Positions 23,993-33,152 of a DNA stretch of 64,000 bases are shown here, one piece after another; position 1 is the stretch's first letter; each line of letters begins with the position of its first letter. Both the position numbers and the translations under genes were made by a program. Below the pieces are notes generated by a model. That model saw only the letters and a program-made list of their open reading frames with translations. It did no database searches and was not told the DNA's origin. The stretch spans positions 806,001 through 870,000 of the forward strand of contig NZ_JAMXOF010000002.1 in the NCBI RefSeq assembly GCF_024055595.1, in the 5' to 3' direction. The stretch comes from Mucilaginibacter aurantiaciroseus (GTDB lineage: Bacteria; Bacteroidota; Bacteroidia; Sphingobacteriales; Sphingobacteriaceae).

Positions 23993-24152
23993 ATGAAAAA
24001 GGAAATAGTGAGATTGTTAGCGTTATTAATATTACCGCCGCCCGGTGGTTGTTTGCCAAGTATATGTACGCCAGGCTTACCGCCGCACCGTGGTGGTGAA
24101 CCGGCCTTATTACTACCGCGCATATACCAGGCGTGTAGTGGTTAGGCATTAA
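23993..24152 (+). pseudogene. Remnant of a Tyr/Arg/Val-rich small secreted protein
   Basis: ATG 23993 begins MKKEIVRLLALLI and reads to a stop at 24143-24145 as a Pro/Leu/Gly sequence. One frame over, without its own start, the DNA encodes a Tyr/Arg/Val-rich stretch (YYRRPVVVCQVYVRQAYRR, then VVVNRPYYYRAYTRR) ending at 24150-24152. That composition closely resembles the protein at 33540-33884 (YYSRPVVYRSRYYSRPVYR). The best reading is a signal segment joined by a frameshift to a Tyr/Arg-rich body. It could also be a real ~50-residue peptide. Confidence 0.45.
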
Positions 24153-24168
24153 TCATAAAATAATTAAG

Positions 24169-24196
24169 CCCTCCTGAATTTTCAAGGGGGATTTTT
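24169..24196 (+). terminator. Probable intrinsic terminator
   Basis: Arms CCCTCCTGAA and TTCAAGGGGG pair with one G-U and one mismatch around two T, followed by ATTTTT. It lies just after the Tyr/Arg-rich remnant. Confidence 0.55.
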
Positions 24197-24288
24197 ATGT
24201 GCTATAACCAAACAAAATTGGCTGTCAATGTTTTTTACATCCTAATTACCTTTCCTTTTCTATATTGCATGCCAAACAAATATTTTAA

Positions 24289-25554
24289 ATGCACAGAGAC
24301 GGTTTCCTTAAAGTTTTCCTGGTTATATCGGCCATTACTTTGTTGATGGATTGGTACGTTTTTAACGGACTGCGTACCCTTACCGCCGACTGGCAGAGCC
24401 GCCCGGTACGGCTTATCCTCATCTGGGGTTTCCTGCTGATATCTGTTGGGGTAACCGTAGTGTTTTTGGCAGGCTTAAATAGCCTGAGTAGTGCTAAAGG
24501 GATGACCCCCTTCCACGAGTGGATGCTAAGCTTGTTTCTTACCTTTTTTATAACCAAACTGGTATTTGTAATAGTATTATCACTGGGGGACCTGGGCCGA
24601 TTTATAACCGGGATTGTACACGCCGTTACTAAGGATGGCAAAACGGGCGAGTTCGTATTTCCATCACGTCGTAAATTCATCAGTGAGATAGCTATCCTGC
24701 TGGCCGCTATCCCGTTTACCGCGTTCTTTTACGCCATGCTGCGCGGCAAGTACGATTATAAGGTACACCGCCAAACCATATTTTACGATGAGTTGCCCGA
24801 AGCTTTTGACGGCTTTACCATCACTCAGTTATCTGATATCCATTCCGGTAGTTTTGATAACGTAAAAGCCTTGCAGCGCGGTATCGACCTGGCTAAAGCC
24901 CAAAAATCTGACCTGTTCGTTTTTACCGGCGATTTGGTAAACAATGCCGCCTGGGAAATTGAACAATATATAGACCGTTTTGGTGCGATAAAAGCGCCTT
25001 TCGGCCAGTTCTCAATATTGGGCAACCATGATTATGGCGACTACATTGCATGGGAGAGTGAGCAAGCCAAGCACGATAACCTTGCCAAACTAAAACAACA
25101 CCACGCCGAATTAGGCTACCGTTTACTACTTGATGAGAACGTAGTGCTTGAAAAAGGGGGACAAAAAATTGCCCTTGTCGGGGTAGAGAACTGGGGCGAA
25201 GGCTTCGTGCAAAAGGGCGACCTTGACCGTGCCCTTAAAGGCGCTGATTTGAACGCCTTTAAGATCTTATTATCTCACGACCCCACTCACTGGGAAAAGA
25301 AAGTACGCTACCACCCGGTGGATGTACATTTAACCTTATCTGGCCATACCCATGGTGCGCAATTTGGTATAGAAGCCGCCGGCCTGAAATGGAGCCCGGT
25401 TAAATACCGTTACCTGGATTGGGCAGGCCTTATCAATAACAAAAACCGCTACCTGTACGTGAACCGTGGTTTCGGCTTCCTGGCATTCTCGGGCCGCCTC
25501 GGTATTTGGCCGGAAATTACAGTTATAACTTTGAAGAAGAAGCGTTCCGTTTAG
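24289..25554 (+). CDS. Membrane-anchored metallophosphoesterase
   Basis: The 421-residue protein has four N-terminal transmembrane segments (about 7-25, 38-60, 75-100, 127-147) and a C-terminal calcineurin-like phosphoesterase domain. The dinuclear metal motifs are LSDIHSG (near 185), FTGDLVN (near 209), GNHDYGDY (near 243) and SGHTHGAQF (near 350). Relatives include YaeI-type enzymes and UDP-diacylglucosamine hydrolases. The catalytic domain orientation (cytoplasmic or periplasmic) is not certain. Substrate unknown. Confidence 0.9.
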   Translation: MHRDGFLKVFLVISAITLLMDWYVFNGLRTLTADWQSRPVRLILIWGFLLISVGVTVVFLAGLNSLSSAKGMTPFHEWMLSLFLTFFITKLVFVIVLSLGDLGRFITGIVHAVTKDGKTGEFVFPSRRKFISEIAILLAAIPFTAFFYAMLRGKYDYKVHRQTIFYDELPEAFDGFTITQLSDIHSGSFDNVKALQRGIDLAKAQKSDLFVFTGDLVNNAAWEIEQYIDRFGAIKAPFGQFSILGNHDYGDYIAWESEQAKHDNLAKLKQHHAELGYRLLLDENVVLEKGGQKIALVGVENWGEGFVQKGDLDRALKGADLNAFKILLSHDPTHWEKKVRYHPVDVHLTLSGHTHGAQFGIEAAGLKWSPVKYRYLDWAGLINNKNRYLYVNRGFGFLAFSGRLGIWPEITVITLKKKRSV

Positions 25555-25580
25555 TGATTGGTAAGTAGTTTCACTTCACC

Positions 25581-25660
25581 CGCGTGTCATTCCGAGGTAT
25601 GAAGCAATCTCTTTGCTATACAGAGCGGCTCTGCCTATGTAGAGATTGCTTCGTAACTCG
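25581..25660. repeat. Palindromic dispersed repeat, family A
   Basis: Perfect 12-bp arms GAAGCAATCTCT (25601-25612) and AGAGATTGCTTC (25641-25652) enclose an inner palindrome GAGCGGCTCTG (25623-25633). The same inner core and similar arms recur at 40931-41006. It lies in the convergent gap between the phosphoesterase and ABC genes and can form a long hairpin. Confidence 0.8.
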
Positions 25661-25712
25661 CAAATACGGACTTTTTTTAATCTTGTCTCTTACCCCTAAA
25701 AGTCCTGCTTCT

Positions 25713-26726
25713 TTAATTCAACCACTTCCCAAACTCGTAAAACTTTTTAATGCTGATGCCCACCTTGCTGCCAACGGGATGTTTGCGGCGGGCGTAATTG
25801 ATAACGCGGAGGCTAACCTCCTCGCGTTCGATGATGAGTTCTTCGAAAAAGCCTTTGAAGAGCACCTGCTTTATCACCCATTTTGGCCCCATGCCTAATG
25901 CGGTTATGGTGATATGCTCGGAATATATGACCACCGTACCACGTTTGGATTTGATACCGCAAACTTTTGCCTGTGCTGTGGTTAGTTCGCTGCAGCTGAC
26001 TAAAATTTTGGCAGTATAAAGTAATTTAGGGTCGTGATAAAGCGTTTCGGGGGCGCCATATTCTACAATTTCGCCCTCTTTTATTACGATGAGTTCATCT
26101 GCCATCGAGAGCAATTCCGCAGGGTCATGCGATACAAGGATCACGGTAACGCCCCATTCTTTTACGATCTGGCGGATATCGTGCTGCAGGCTTTCGCGGT
26201 AGGCAGCATCAACCTGGTTAAAGGGCTCGTCCAGCATCAGCACTTCCGGGCGGTTGATGAGGGCTTTGGCGATGGTGACCCGTTGCTTTTCGCCGCCGCT
26301 TAGTTTACCAAAGGGCTGGTCGCGCAGTTCGTATATACCCAGCAAGTTTAGCGCCTGGGTGGTTTTTTGGATCTTGTAATTGGCATCCTCGGTAGGCAGG
26401 CCACGGCCCACGTTTTCCCACACGTTGGCGCCTATGTCCATATCGGTATTATCCTGGCTTACCATGGTAATGGCAACCTGCGCGGCCGTGAAATTGGCCG
26501 TACGTACGGGCAGGGGCTGGCCATGGAAGAACACATCGCCCGAATCGGGTTTCATAGCGCCGGATAACAGTTTAAGCAGGCTGGTTTTACCGCTGCCGCT
26601 TTCGCCCACAATGGCGGTAATTTTACCTTTAGGTATAAAAACGGTGATATTATTAACCCCGGAAGATTTATCGCCAAAAAAGTTTTTGGTAACCGATATG
26701 GTTTCCAGTATCAGATCGTCGTTCAT
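25713..26726 (-). CDS. ABC transporter ATP-binding protein with C-terminal TOBE-like extension
   Basis: The 337-residue ATPase has Walker A GESGSGKT (41-48), Q-loop MVSQDN, signature LSGGEKQR (near 143), Walker B VLMLDEP and the switch His in VILVSHDPAE. The C-terminal ~100 residues (TAQAKVCGIKSKRGTVV onward) look like the beta-rich regulatory domain of PotA/FbpC-type importers. No permease or binding protein is adjacent, so its partner is unknown. Sulfate, iron or polyamine transport are possibilities from the family only. Confidence 0.88.
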   Translation of the reverse strand: MNDDLILETISVTKNFFGDKSSGVNNITVFIPKGKITAIVGESGSGKTSLLKLLSGAMKPDSGDVFFHGQPLPVRTANFTAAQVAITMVSQDNTDMDIGANVWENVGRGLPTEDANYKIQKTTQALNLLGIYELRDQPFGKLSGGEKQRVTIAKALINRPEVLMLDEPFNQVDAAYRESLQHDIRQIVKEWGVTVILVSHDPAELLSMADELIVIKEGEIVEYGAPETLYHDPKLLYTAKILVSCSELTTAQAKVCGIKSKRGTVVIYSEHITITALGMGPKWVIKQVLFKGFFEELIIEREEVSLRVINYARRKHPVGSKVGISIKKFYEFGKWLN

Positions 26727-26904
26727 TATTATTCTCGGGCGTATGATTGTTAACTTTTTTCAAACCTAATCTATAAAACGGTATCAGCCAAAAAAAAGTG
26801 GAAATCAAAAATCCTTGTTGATACGATGGGTACAATAGTATAGTAATTTCCAACTTCGCAAACAATTCGCCCTAAACCGGCATTCACATATAAAATCTAT
26901 CATC

Positions 26905-27117
26905 ATGAATAAAATCATCGGAATAGTACTTATTGTTATTGGCGCGGCAATGTTGATCTGGACGGGCTTTACTTACACCAAAAAAGAAAAAATTGTAGAT
27001 GCCGGGCCTATCCAAATCTCGGCCGACAGGCAAAAAACCGTTAACTGGCCTCCATACATGGGCGGGATATTGTTAGTAGGCGGGATTGTTATTGTGGCCA
27101 CTTCTAAAAAAGCCTAA
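26905..27117 (+). CDS. Small membrane protein with two transmembrane helices
   Basis: The 70-residue product begins MNKIIGIVLIVIGAAMLI, a first helix (about 4-22), then a polar loop with DAGPIQISADRQ, and a second helix (about 50-66). It resembles small DUF3185-like membrane proteins of Bacteroidota. Function unknown. Nothing nearby suggests an operon. Confidence 0.65.
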   Translation: MNKIIGIVLIVIGAAMLIWTGFTYTKKEKIVDAGPIQISADRQKTVNWPPYMGGILLVGGIVIVATSKKA

Positions 27118-27144
27118 ACCTGCCGTATATTAGCGGTAATGGAA

Positions 27145-27295
27145 CCAAACATTTGTCGAAGAATTAAGGCTACGCTAAAAAAATTGTCATGCTAAACGTA
27201 TTGAAACATCTATTCGCCGCTATGCAAATCGTTTGTGCAAAGTTCGCTAAAAATTCCTTCGCTATCGCTTGGGGTGACAGGATACAGTTTAATGA
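27145..27295. repeat. Dispersed repeat, family B (degenerate copy)
   Basis: TTGTCATGCTAAACGTATTG matches, with a few changes, the better copy at 60150-60232 (TGTTATGCTGAACGTAGTGA). The gap 27118-27430 also holds an imperfect 26-bp palindrome at 27387-27412 centred on CCGGCCGG. No gene is seen in the gap. Confidence 0.5.
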
Positions 27296-27430
27296 TAAAT
27301 AAAAGACTGCCATCCCGGTTTGTTAGCTACCAAACCAGGCTCCACACCGTAAATATTAACCTGTCACAGCCGTATTTAGTGTGAGATGCCCTCCTCCGGC
27401 CGGTGGAAGGCACGACAGTTATCTTCAATA

Positions 27431-27790
27431 TTATATCAGCCTGCCATTCTCGATAGCATCCTGCAAAACAGCGACTTTAAATTTTGGCTTGTAGCAATAA
27501 CCCGCCATTTTTTTAACCCACGGGCGCTGGTAATCAAACACCGATTTAAGCATCCGCACCCTTGCCGACCCTTTTGGGTAGCCATATTTGTACCAGCTAA
27601 ATTTTGAATTGTCGATGTTGAAATGTTCGGCAAACTCTGCCAGGAAAAGGTCTATTTCTATATCGTAAATATCAAGGTCGAGGTCTACACTGGTGTTGGG
27701 GTGCAGCTGCGAGGTATCAAACCGGCTTAACTTGTACCGGTTACAGTAGTTGATGATAAAATCTTTTAACTGTGGTTGAATTTGGTCCAT
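27431..27790 (-). CDS. DUF1493 family protein
   Basis: The 119-residue protein contains SVDLDLDIYDIEIDLFLAEF, an acyl-carrier-protein-like helix surrounding a conserved Asp-rich stretch, as in the DUF1493 family. The C-terminal half is basic (WVKKMAGYCYKPKFKVAVL). Relatives are small cytosolic proteins of unknown role. It stands alone between an intergenic repeat region and the histidine kinase. Confidence 0.75.
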   Translation of the reverse strand: MDQIQPQLKDFIINYCNRYKLSRFDTSQLHPNTSVDLDLDIYDIEIDLFLAEFAEHFNIDNSKFSWYKYGYPKGSARVRMLKSVFDYQRPWVKKMAGYCYKPKFKVAVLQDAIENGRLI

Positions 27791-27979
27791 AAAATCCCTT
27801 AATAGTTATCTAAAGGACACTGCTTTTTGGCCGGCGTTGCATGTTAAAAATAAAAAAAATCGATTAAAAAAAACACGGTAGGATTTTTGGCCATATCTTA
27901 CATCAATAAAGAGTTGATTAATTGGTTGTGCTATAAAATTCTTAAAAGTTACTTTCCTATATTTACGGTATAACATTAA

Positions 27980-30016
27980 ATGCGATTTAACCAGATGTTA
28001 GAAACAACAAAGCCACCTGCAGAGATATTAAAGGCACTGGAAACAGCGCCAAACATTTACCTGGTATTATCTCCCGGTCTGTACATCCTTACCGCCAGCG
28101 ATCTTTATTTAAAGGCAACTAAAAGCACCCGCAAAGCTATAGTTGGTAAACATATTTTTGAAGCCTTTCCCGCTAATCCCGATCTGCCGGATGCTGATGG
28201 CGTGCAAAATATAAATGCATCGCTGCAGGAAGTATTGCGTACCAAAAAGCCGCATTACATGCGCATACAAAGGTATGATGTGCCTGATATAAGCAACCCC
28301 GGCAAATTTATACAGCGATACTGGGACCCAAGCCACACGCCGGTGTTGGACGATAGCGGCAATATTTCTTACATTATACAGCTTGCGGCTAACGTTACCG
28401 ATAAGGTCCTTACCGAACAGGCCCTTGAAAAAAGCCGCTTGCAGGAGCAGGAATCATTAGCGCATGTAAAGGAACTTAACGAAGCCCTGGTTTCTGCCAA
28501 TAATCAACTACGGCAAACACAGGGCAACCTGCACATTTTAAATGCCGGGCTGGAAGAAATAGTGCACAGCCGCACAAAAGAACTGGCTATTAGCGAGGCT
28601 AAGTTTAAATCGTTGATCATGCAAAACCCCATAGCCATGCAGGTTTACCGGGGCGATGACATGACCTTCGAAATAAACAACGATGCCATGCTGCAGTTTT
28701 TGGGTAAAACGGCCGAAATTAATGGTAAAACCCTGTTTGAAGGTGTGCCCGAAATTATGGGCCAGCCCATAGTAGATAGCCTGTACCATGTTTACCATAC
28801 TGGCGAACAGCTGGATATCACAGCAATGCCTGTAATGATACACCGTAACGGGCACGATGAACACGGCTATTATAATGTAAGCTACAGGGCGTTGTATTAT
28901 GATAGTAAAATTACCGGTGTGTTGGGGATAGCGATAGATGTTACCGCCCAGGTTATTGCCCGCCAGGCGCTGGAGGAAAGTGAAGAAAAACTTAAAGTTG
29001 CCATTGCGACCGGCAGGATGGGTACCTGGAGTATCGAATTGGATACGAAGCAGATAACGATGTCTGATTTTGTGAAGGACCTGTTGGGTATCCCTGCGGA
29101 TGAACCGGCTACGGTGGAAAAGATAATGCAGGCCATTGACCTGGAATACCATAGCGACATCAACAATGCGCTAAAAGATGCTGCCGATAACCATCAGGCA
29201 TGCGATATTGAATATGCCATCCGGAACTTACAAACTAACGAACAAAAATGGGTGCGGGCTACCGGTAGGGTATTCCCGGGGTTGTACGGAAAGTCGGCCC
29301 AGTTTACGGGGATGTTTATAGATATTACCGAGCAGAAGAAGGACGAACAGCGAAAGAATGACTTTATAGGTATGGTAAGCCACGAATTAAAAACACCGCT
29401 TACATCACTTAAGGCATACCTGCAGGTTTTAGAAATTAAGGCGCAAAAAAACGATGATACGTTTGTGATGAATGCCCTTGGTAAATCTAACAACCAGGTA
29501 AATAAAATGACCACCATGATCAATGGTTTCCTGAATGTTTCGCGCCTGGAATCTGGCAAGATCCATATCAGCATACAGCGCTTTGATATGGCCGGCCTTT
29601 TTAAAGAGGTTGAAGATGAATCGATAGCAACCATTGCCAACCACAAGGTAGTATTTTCCCCCGTCGACGAGTTATTTGTAAATGCCGACCGCGATAAAAT
29701 AGGACAGGTTATTAACAACCTGATCAGTAATGCGGTAAAATATTCGCCCCAGGGTAGTACTATCCATGTAGCGTGCCAAGTGGCGGATAAATGCGCCCGA
29801 GTATGCGTTAAAGATGAAGGGATGGGGATCTCGGCAAAGGATATAGATAAATTATTTGATCGCTACTACCGGGTAAATAACAATACCAATATTTCTGGTT
29901 TTGGTATTGGCCTTTACCTGAGCGCCGAAATTATAAACCGCCACAAAGGCAAAATTTGGGCGAAAAGCGAAATTGGCAAAGGGTCTACGTTTTGCTTCAG
30001 TATCCCCTTTAATTAA
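27980..30016 (+). CDS. PAS-domain sensor histidine kinase
   Basis: The 678-residue soluble kinase lacks transmembrane segments. It carries a PAS domain at about 20-135, a coiled-coil stretch (about 140-200), PAS 2 (200-325) and PAS 3 (330-455) with GMFIDITEQKKDEQRKNDF leading to the HisKA helix. The phosphorylated His is near 468 (MVSHELKTPLTSLKAY). HATPase motifs are NLISNAVKYS (near 580), KDEGMGISAKD and GFGIGLYLSAEI. ATG 27995 is an alternative start. No response regulator is adjacent (orphan kinase). It resembles the kinase at 37849-40473. Confidence 0.92.
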   Translation: MRFNQMLETTKPPAEILKALETAPNIYLVLSPGLYILTASDLYLKATKSTRKAIVGKHIFEAFPANPDLPDADGVQNINASLQEVLRTKKPHYMRIQRYDVPDISNPGKFIQRYWDPSHTPVLDDSGNISYIIQLAANVTDKVLTEQALEKSRLQEQESLAHVKELNEALVSANNQLRQTQGNLHILNAGLEEIVHSRTKELAISEAKFKSLIMQNPIAMQVYRGDDMTFEINNDAMLQFLGKTAEINGKTLFEGVPEIMGQPIVDSLYHVYHTGEQLDITAMPVMIHRNGHDEHGYYNVSYRALYYDSKITGVLGIAIDVTAQVIARQALEESEEKLKVAIATGRMGTWSIELDTKQITMSDFVKDLLGIPADEPATVEKIMQAIDLEYHSDINNALKDAADNHQACDIEYAIRNLQTNEQKWVRATGRVFPGLYGKSAQFTGMFIDITEQKKDEQRKNDFIGMVSHELKTPLTSLKAYLQVLEIKAQKNDDTFVMNALGKSNNQVNKMTTMINGFLNVSRLESGKIHISIQRFDMAGLFKEVEDESIATIANHKVVFSPVDELFVNADRDKIGQVINNLISNAVKYSPQGSTIHVACQVADKCARVCVKDEGMGISAKDIDKLFDRYYRVNNNTNISGFGIGLYLSAEIINRHKGKIWAKSEIGKGSTFCFSIPFN

Positions 30017-30031
30017 GATACGTCTTTATAG

Positions 30032-30541
30032 TTAAACCAGCTTCTCCAACTTATACATTTCTACAGGCTGCCTCAAAATGCCGTTCCGCTCGGTAATATT
30101 CAGCGGGATAATTTCGCCGGTTTTGGCGTAGCCGCGGCGTTCGTACCATTCCAGCAGCTCGGTGCGGGTGGTAATAACCGTCATGGTGATGATGTGGTAA
30201 TTGATGCTTCGTGCATAATCTTCAGCAGTTTCTAAAAGTTTGCGGCCAAGCCCGCCGGCTTGCAGGGTAGGCGATACGGTAAGCATGCCAAGGTAAAGGT
30301 TGTCGCTACGTTTTTGCAGGTAAACACAGCCTGTTATTTGGTTGTCCTCATTCGTGTTTTTTAGGATGATGGCTTTCGGGTCGTCCATCTGCTCAATTAA
30401 GCCGTCTGCGTCTATGCGCTGCCCATCTATCAGGTTAGCCTCGGTGGTCCAGCCTTTTTTGGAAGTTTCGCCACGGTAGGCCGAATTTATCAACACAACA
30501 AGTTCGGGAACATCAATAAGGGTAGCAGGAGTAATAGCCAT
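30032..30541 (-). CDS. GNAT family N-acetyltransferase
   Basis: The 169-residue protein starts MAITPATLIDVPELVVLINS and has the acetyl-CoA motif LGMLTVSPTLQAGGLGRKLL and TRTELLEWYERRGYAKTGE. It is convergent with the histidine kinase. The start codon follows TAGATTTG by 4 nt (30546-30553). This group is common in Bacteroidota; substrate unknown. Confidence 0.88.
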   Translation of the reverse strand: MAITPATLIDVPELVVLINSAYRGETSKKGWTTEANLIDGQRIDADGLIEQMDDPKAIILKNTNEDNQITGCVYLQKRSDNLYLGMLTVSPTLQAGGLGRKLLETAEDYARSINYHIITMTVITTRTELLEWYERRGYAKTGEIIPLNITERNGILRQPVEMYKLEKLV

Positions 30542-30545
30542 GCGG

Positions 30546-30553
30546 CAAATCTA
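30546..30553 (-). promoter_or_regulatory. -7 element TAGATTTG four nt before the GNAT start
   Basis: Minus-strand TAGATTTG fits TAnnTTTG and ends 4 nt before ATG 30541, predicting a leaderless or near-leaderless mRNA. Confidence 0.5.
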
Positions 30554-30645
30554 TTAAATCGAAACAAAAAAAAGTGACATGGTGAGATTGTCAAACCATA
30601 TTTGGAAGTATAGGTCTTCGATAGGCTCAAACTGATAAGCGTATT

Positions 30646-30981
30646 TTACAAATTCCGGTAATCTTCCCGCACGGGGCTAAACACATCTATCAACCGGCAA
30701 TCGGTAATAGCCAGGCCGCTGTGCCTTACGTTTGACGGGATCACCGCAAACATGCCGTTATCCAAAACCTGCACCTCGCCATCAACCGTAAGCTGAAACT
30801 GCCCCTCCAGCACTAAAGACATTTGCTCGTGCACATGCTGATGATCGGGCACGCTATTGCCTGCCTTTACCTCTATAAAATTGATCGTATTGTTGGCAGT
30901 ATGGATGAGTTTTGAGAAAAAGCCCGGGGCGATTTCTTTAGTGTCGATATCAGTAAATTGGCGAAAGTAAGTGGTATTCAT
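30646..30981 (-). CDS. Single-domain cupin protein
   Basis: The 111-residue protein is one cupin barrel. The metal motifs are DHQHVHEQMSLVLEGQF (near 61-77; His residues and Glu present) and the second motif IPSNVRHSGLA (near 90). Unusual for signalling but common as stress- or metabolism-related proteins. It is 104 nt upstream of the GNAT gene on the same strand. Ligand unknown. Confidence 0.88.
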   Translation of the reverse strand: MNTTYFRQFTDIDTKEIAPGFFSKLIHTANNTINFIEVKAGNSVPDHQHVHEQMSLVLEGQFQLTVDGEVQVLDNGMFAVIPSNVRHSGLAITDCRLIDVFSPVREDYRNL

Positions 30982-31059
30982 AGGTGGTAAAATACAAAAA
31001 AGTGGTAAGTAAAAGAGAAGAAAAATATTTCAATCAGTAAAATCCTACAAATCCCGGTA

Positions 31060-32145
31060 TTATCCAACTATATACTTGCTCACGGGCAAGTACGATAATA
31101 TCTTGATGCCGAGATACGTCACCAAAAACGTGCTGATTGCCAGAACCGGTATCACCAACACCACATCGTGCAGCCAATTGTTAATGATGGGGAATAGCGG
31201 CACCAGCACTAAAATATGCGCAAGGTACATGCCATAAGTAAGCCCGGATACTTTAGCCATGAAGGTTTCTATCGGGGCACTTTTAAAGCTGATAACGCGA
31301 AATATCAGGAACATACCCGTTGCCATCATAGCCACGTTGATGGTTGGGAATGCCCATGACAACTCCAGTTCGGGTAAATCTTTAGCGAATGGCAACTGGT
31401 GGTCAAATACCACGTGGGTGATGATGTAGCCTATAACCAGTAACACTGCCCCAACTGCAAAGCCACCCCATTTAGAGATAGTAACATGCCCCTTAATGTA
31501 ATTGCCAAGTAGCAGGTAGCCGATGTAGCCCGAAAAATAATACCCGCTATGGTATTTGTTCCAGAAGCACTCGCCCCAAACTTCGGGTGTGATGGTTTTG
31601 ATGTAGGGGAAGCACAAGGTAATAACCCATATCAGCAAAAAGAATTGTTTAAACCGCTTGGATGCCGTTTGTACCCACGGCGAAAATATGGGGATGAACA
31701 GGTACACGCCAATAAACATATATACAAACCACAAATGCCCTGCGCTTGGCGCAAAGTTAATGGGAATCATGAACAGATCGTGCCACATCTGGTCGGGTTT
31801 GGTATTGCCCATCAGGAAGGGTATTATGGCGTACATCACGCTCCAAAACAAAAAGGGGATAAGCAGGCGGCTAAACCTGCGCTTGTAAAACTGGCTGCCG
31901 GTTTCTTTTATAGGCAACAGCAAATAGCCCGAGATCATCACAAACAATGGCACGCACGACCTCATAAAACTGCCGTAATTGTTTACCCAAACATGGTTGT
32001 CGCGCACAATACTACTATTGTCGCCGATGTAAAAAAACTCGCCCGAGTGTACCAGGAGCACCATAAAGCAGGCAAAAATTCTTAATACGTTAAGGTAGGC
32101 AGTTGGGCTACTTTTAAAAACGGCAGGGGCTTGTATGGTGGGCAT
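31060..32145 (-). CDS. Acyltransferase family 3 (OafA/WecH-like) membrane protein
   Basis: The 361-residue protein has about ten transmembrane segments. The conserved N-terminal motif ILRIFACFMVLLVHSGEFF holds the catalytic-type His, and CVPLFVMISGYLLLP follows. This matches the O-acetyltransferase family that modifies cell-surface glycans with acetyl groups. No glycan cluster is beside it. Acceptor unknown. Confidence 0.9.
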   Translation of the reverse strand: MPTIQAPAVFKSSPTAYLNVLRIFACFMVLLVHSGEFFYIGDNSSIVRDNHVWVNNYGSFMRSCVPLFVMISGYLLLPIKETGSQFYKRRFSRLLIPFLFWSVMYAIIPFLMGNTKPDQMWHDLFMIPINFAPSAGHLWFVYMFIGVYLFIPIFSPWVQTASKRFKQFFLLIWVITLCFPYIKTITPEVWGECFWNKYHSGYYFSGYIGYLLLGNYIKGHVTISKWGGFAVGAVLLVIGYIITHVVFDHQLPFAKDLPELELSWAFPTINVAMMATGMFLIFRVISFKSAPIETFMAKVSGLTYGMYLAHILVLVPLFPIINNWLHDVVLVIPVLAISTFLVTYLGIKILSYLPVSKYIVG

Positions 32146-32250
32146 AGTTTATTGTATGGCGGCCTAATTTATATAAAACACGTGTAATTATGTACATATG
32201 TTAAAACTTAGCCCCAATTTAGGCGTTTTACAAATACATCGTATTTAGCT

Positions 32251-33147
32251 ATGGCATTTATTGATTATTATAAGATCCTGGGCATCAGCAAAACCGCTAC
32301 TGATAAAGAGATCAAGAGCGCGTACCGCAAAATGGCCCGCAAGCACCACCCCGACCTTAACCCTAACAACGCCGAGGCCGAAAAACAATTTAAGGAAGTT
32401 AATGAGGCCAACGAGGTATTAAGCGACCCTGAAAAACGGAAAAAGTATGACAAATATGGCGAGAACTGGCAGCACAGCGAGGCCTATGAACAGCAATCTA
32501 GGCAGCAAAGCCGGCAGCGTAACCCTGGCGGCGGCGGTGGCTTTGATTTCGGCGGTGGCGGCGGCGATTTCTCCGGGTTCTTTAATTCGATGTTTGGCGG
32601 CGGCCCTCCAGGGGGAGGTGGCGGCAGGCAGCAGGCTCGTTATCGCGGGCAGGATATGAATGCCAGCCTGAGCCTGGATCTGCGCGAGATCCTGGAAAGT
32701 AAAAAGCAAACCATTACCGTTAATGGCAAAAATATCCGGCTTACCATTCCTGCGGGGATTGCCGACGGCCAAACTATAAAAATTGCAGGGCATGGCGGCG
32801 CAGGCAGCAATGGCGCACCAGCCGGCGACCTTTACCTTAAGTTCAACATCCCCGAGGATGCCGAGTTTAAACGGGTAGGTAGTGATTTGTACTGTAACAT
32901 CAACCTTGACCTGTACACAGCCGTATTAGGGGGTGAAATTACCGCCGATACCCTAACGGGCAAAGTGAAGCTAAAAGTGGCACCCGGTACGCAAATAGGC
33001 AATAAGGTGAAGCTTAAAGGTAAGGGCGTACCTGTTTATAAAAATGAAGGCCAGTTTGGCGACTTGTACCTTACTTACAACGTGCAACTGCCAACCAACC
33101 TAACCGATAAGCAAAAAGAGTTATTTGAAGAACTGGCTAAATCATAA
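32251..33147 (+). CDS. cbpA: DnaJ-type co-chaperone CbpA
   Basis: The 298-residue protein starts with a J-domain (residues 4-70, HPD at 33-35) followed by a Gly-rich region (90-125), then two C-terminal substrate-binding domains (RGQDMNASLSLDLREILESK, IKIAGHGGAG, LKLKGKGVPVYKNEGQFGDL). There is no zinc-finger domain, distinguishing CbpA from DnaJ. It stimulates DnaK ATPase. The CbpM gene follows 5 nt after its stop, which is the standard partner arrangement. Confidence 0.93.
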   Translation: MAFIDYYKILGISKTATDKEIKSAYRKMARKHHPDLNPNNAEAEKQFKEVNEANEVLSDPEKRKKYDKYGENWQHSEAYEQQSRQQSRQRNPGGGGGFDFGGGGGDFSGFFNSMFGGGPPGGGGGRQQARYRGQDMNASLSLDLREILESKKQTITVNGKNIRLTIPAGIADGQTIKIAGHGGAGSNGAPAGDLYLKFNIPEDAEFKRVGSDLYCNINLDLYTAVLGGEITADTLTGKVKLKVAPGTQIGNKVKLKGKGVPVYKNEGQFGDLYLTYNVQLPTNLTDKQKELFEELAKS

Positions 33148-33152
33148 ACCAT

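Noticed and set aside
28538-29152. Long minus-strand frame (204 codons) within the PAS histidine kinase
   Set aside because: It lies fully inside a gene with clear PAS/HisKA motifs; its own residue composition (His/Phe/Tyr-rich) is that of an antisense shadow.
31549-32085. Plus-strand frame of 178 codons opposite the acyltransferase gene
   Set aside because: The minus-strand gene has the family motif with its His and many helices; the opposite frame is basic and His/Lys-rich with no recognisable pattern.
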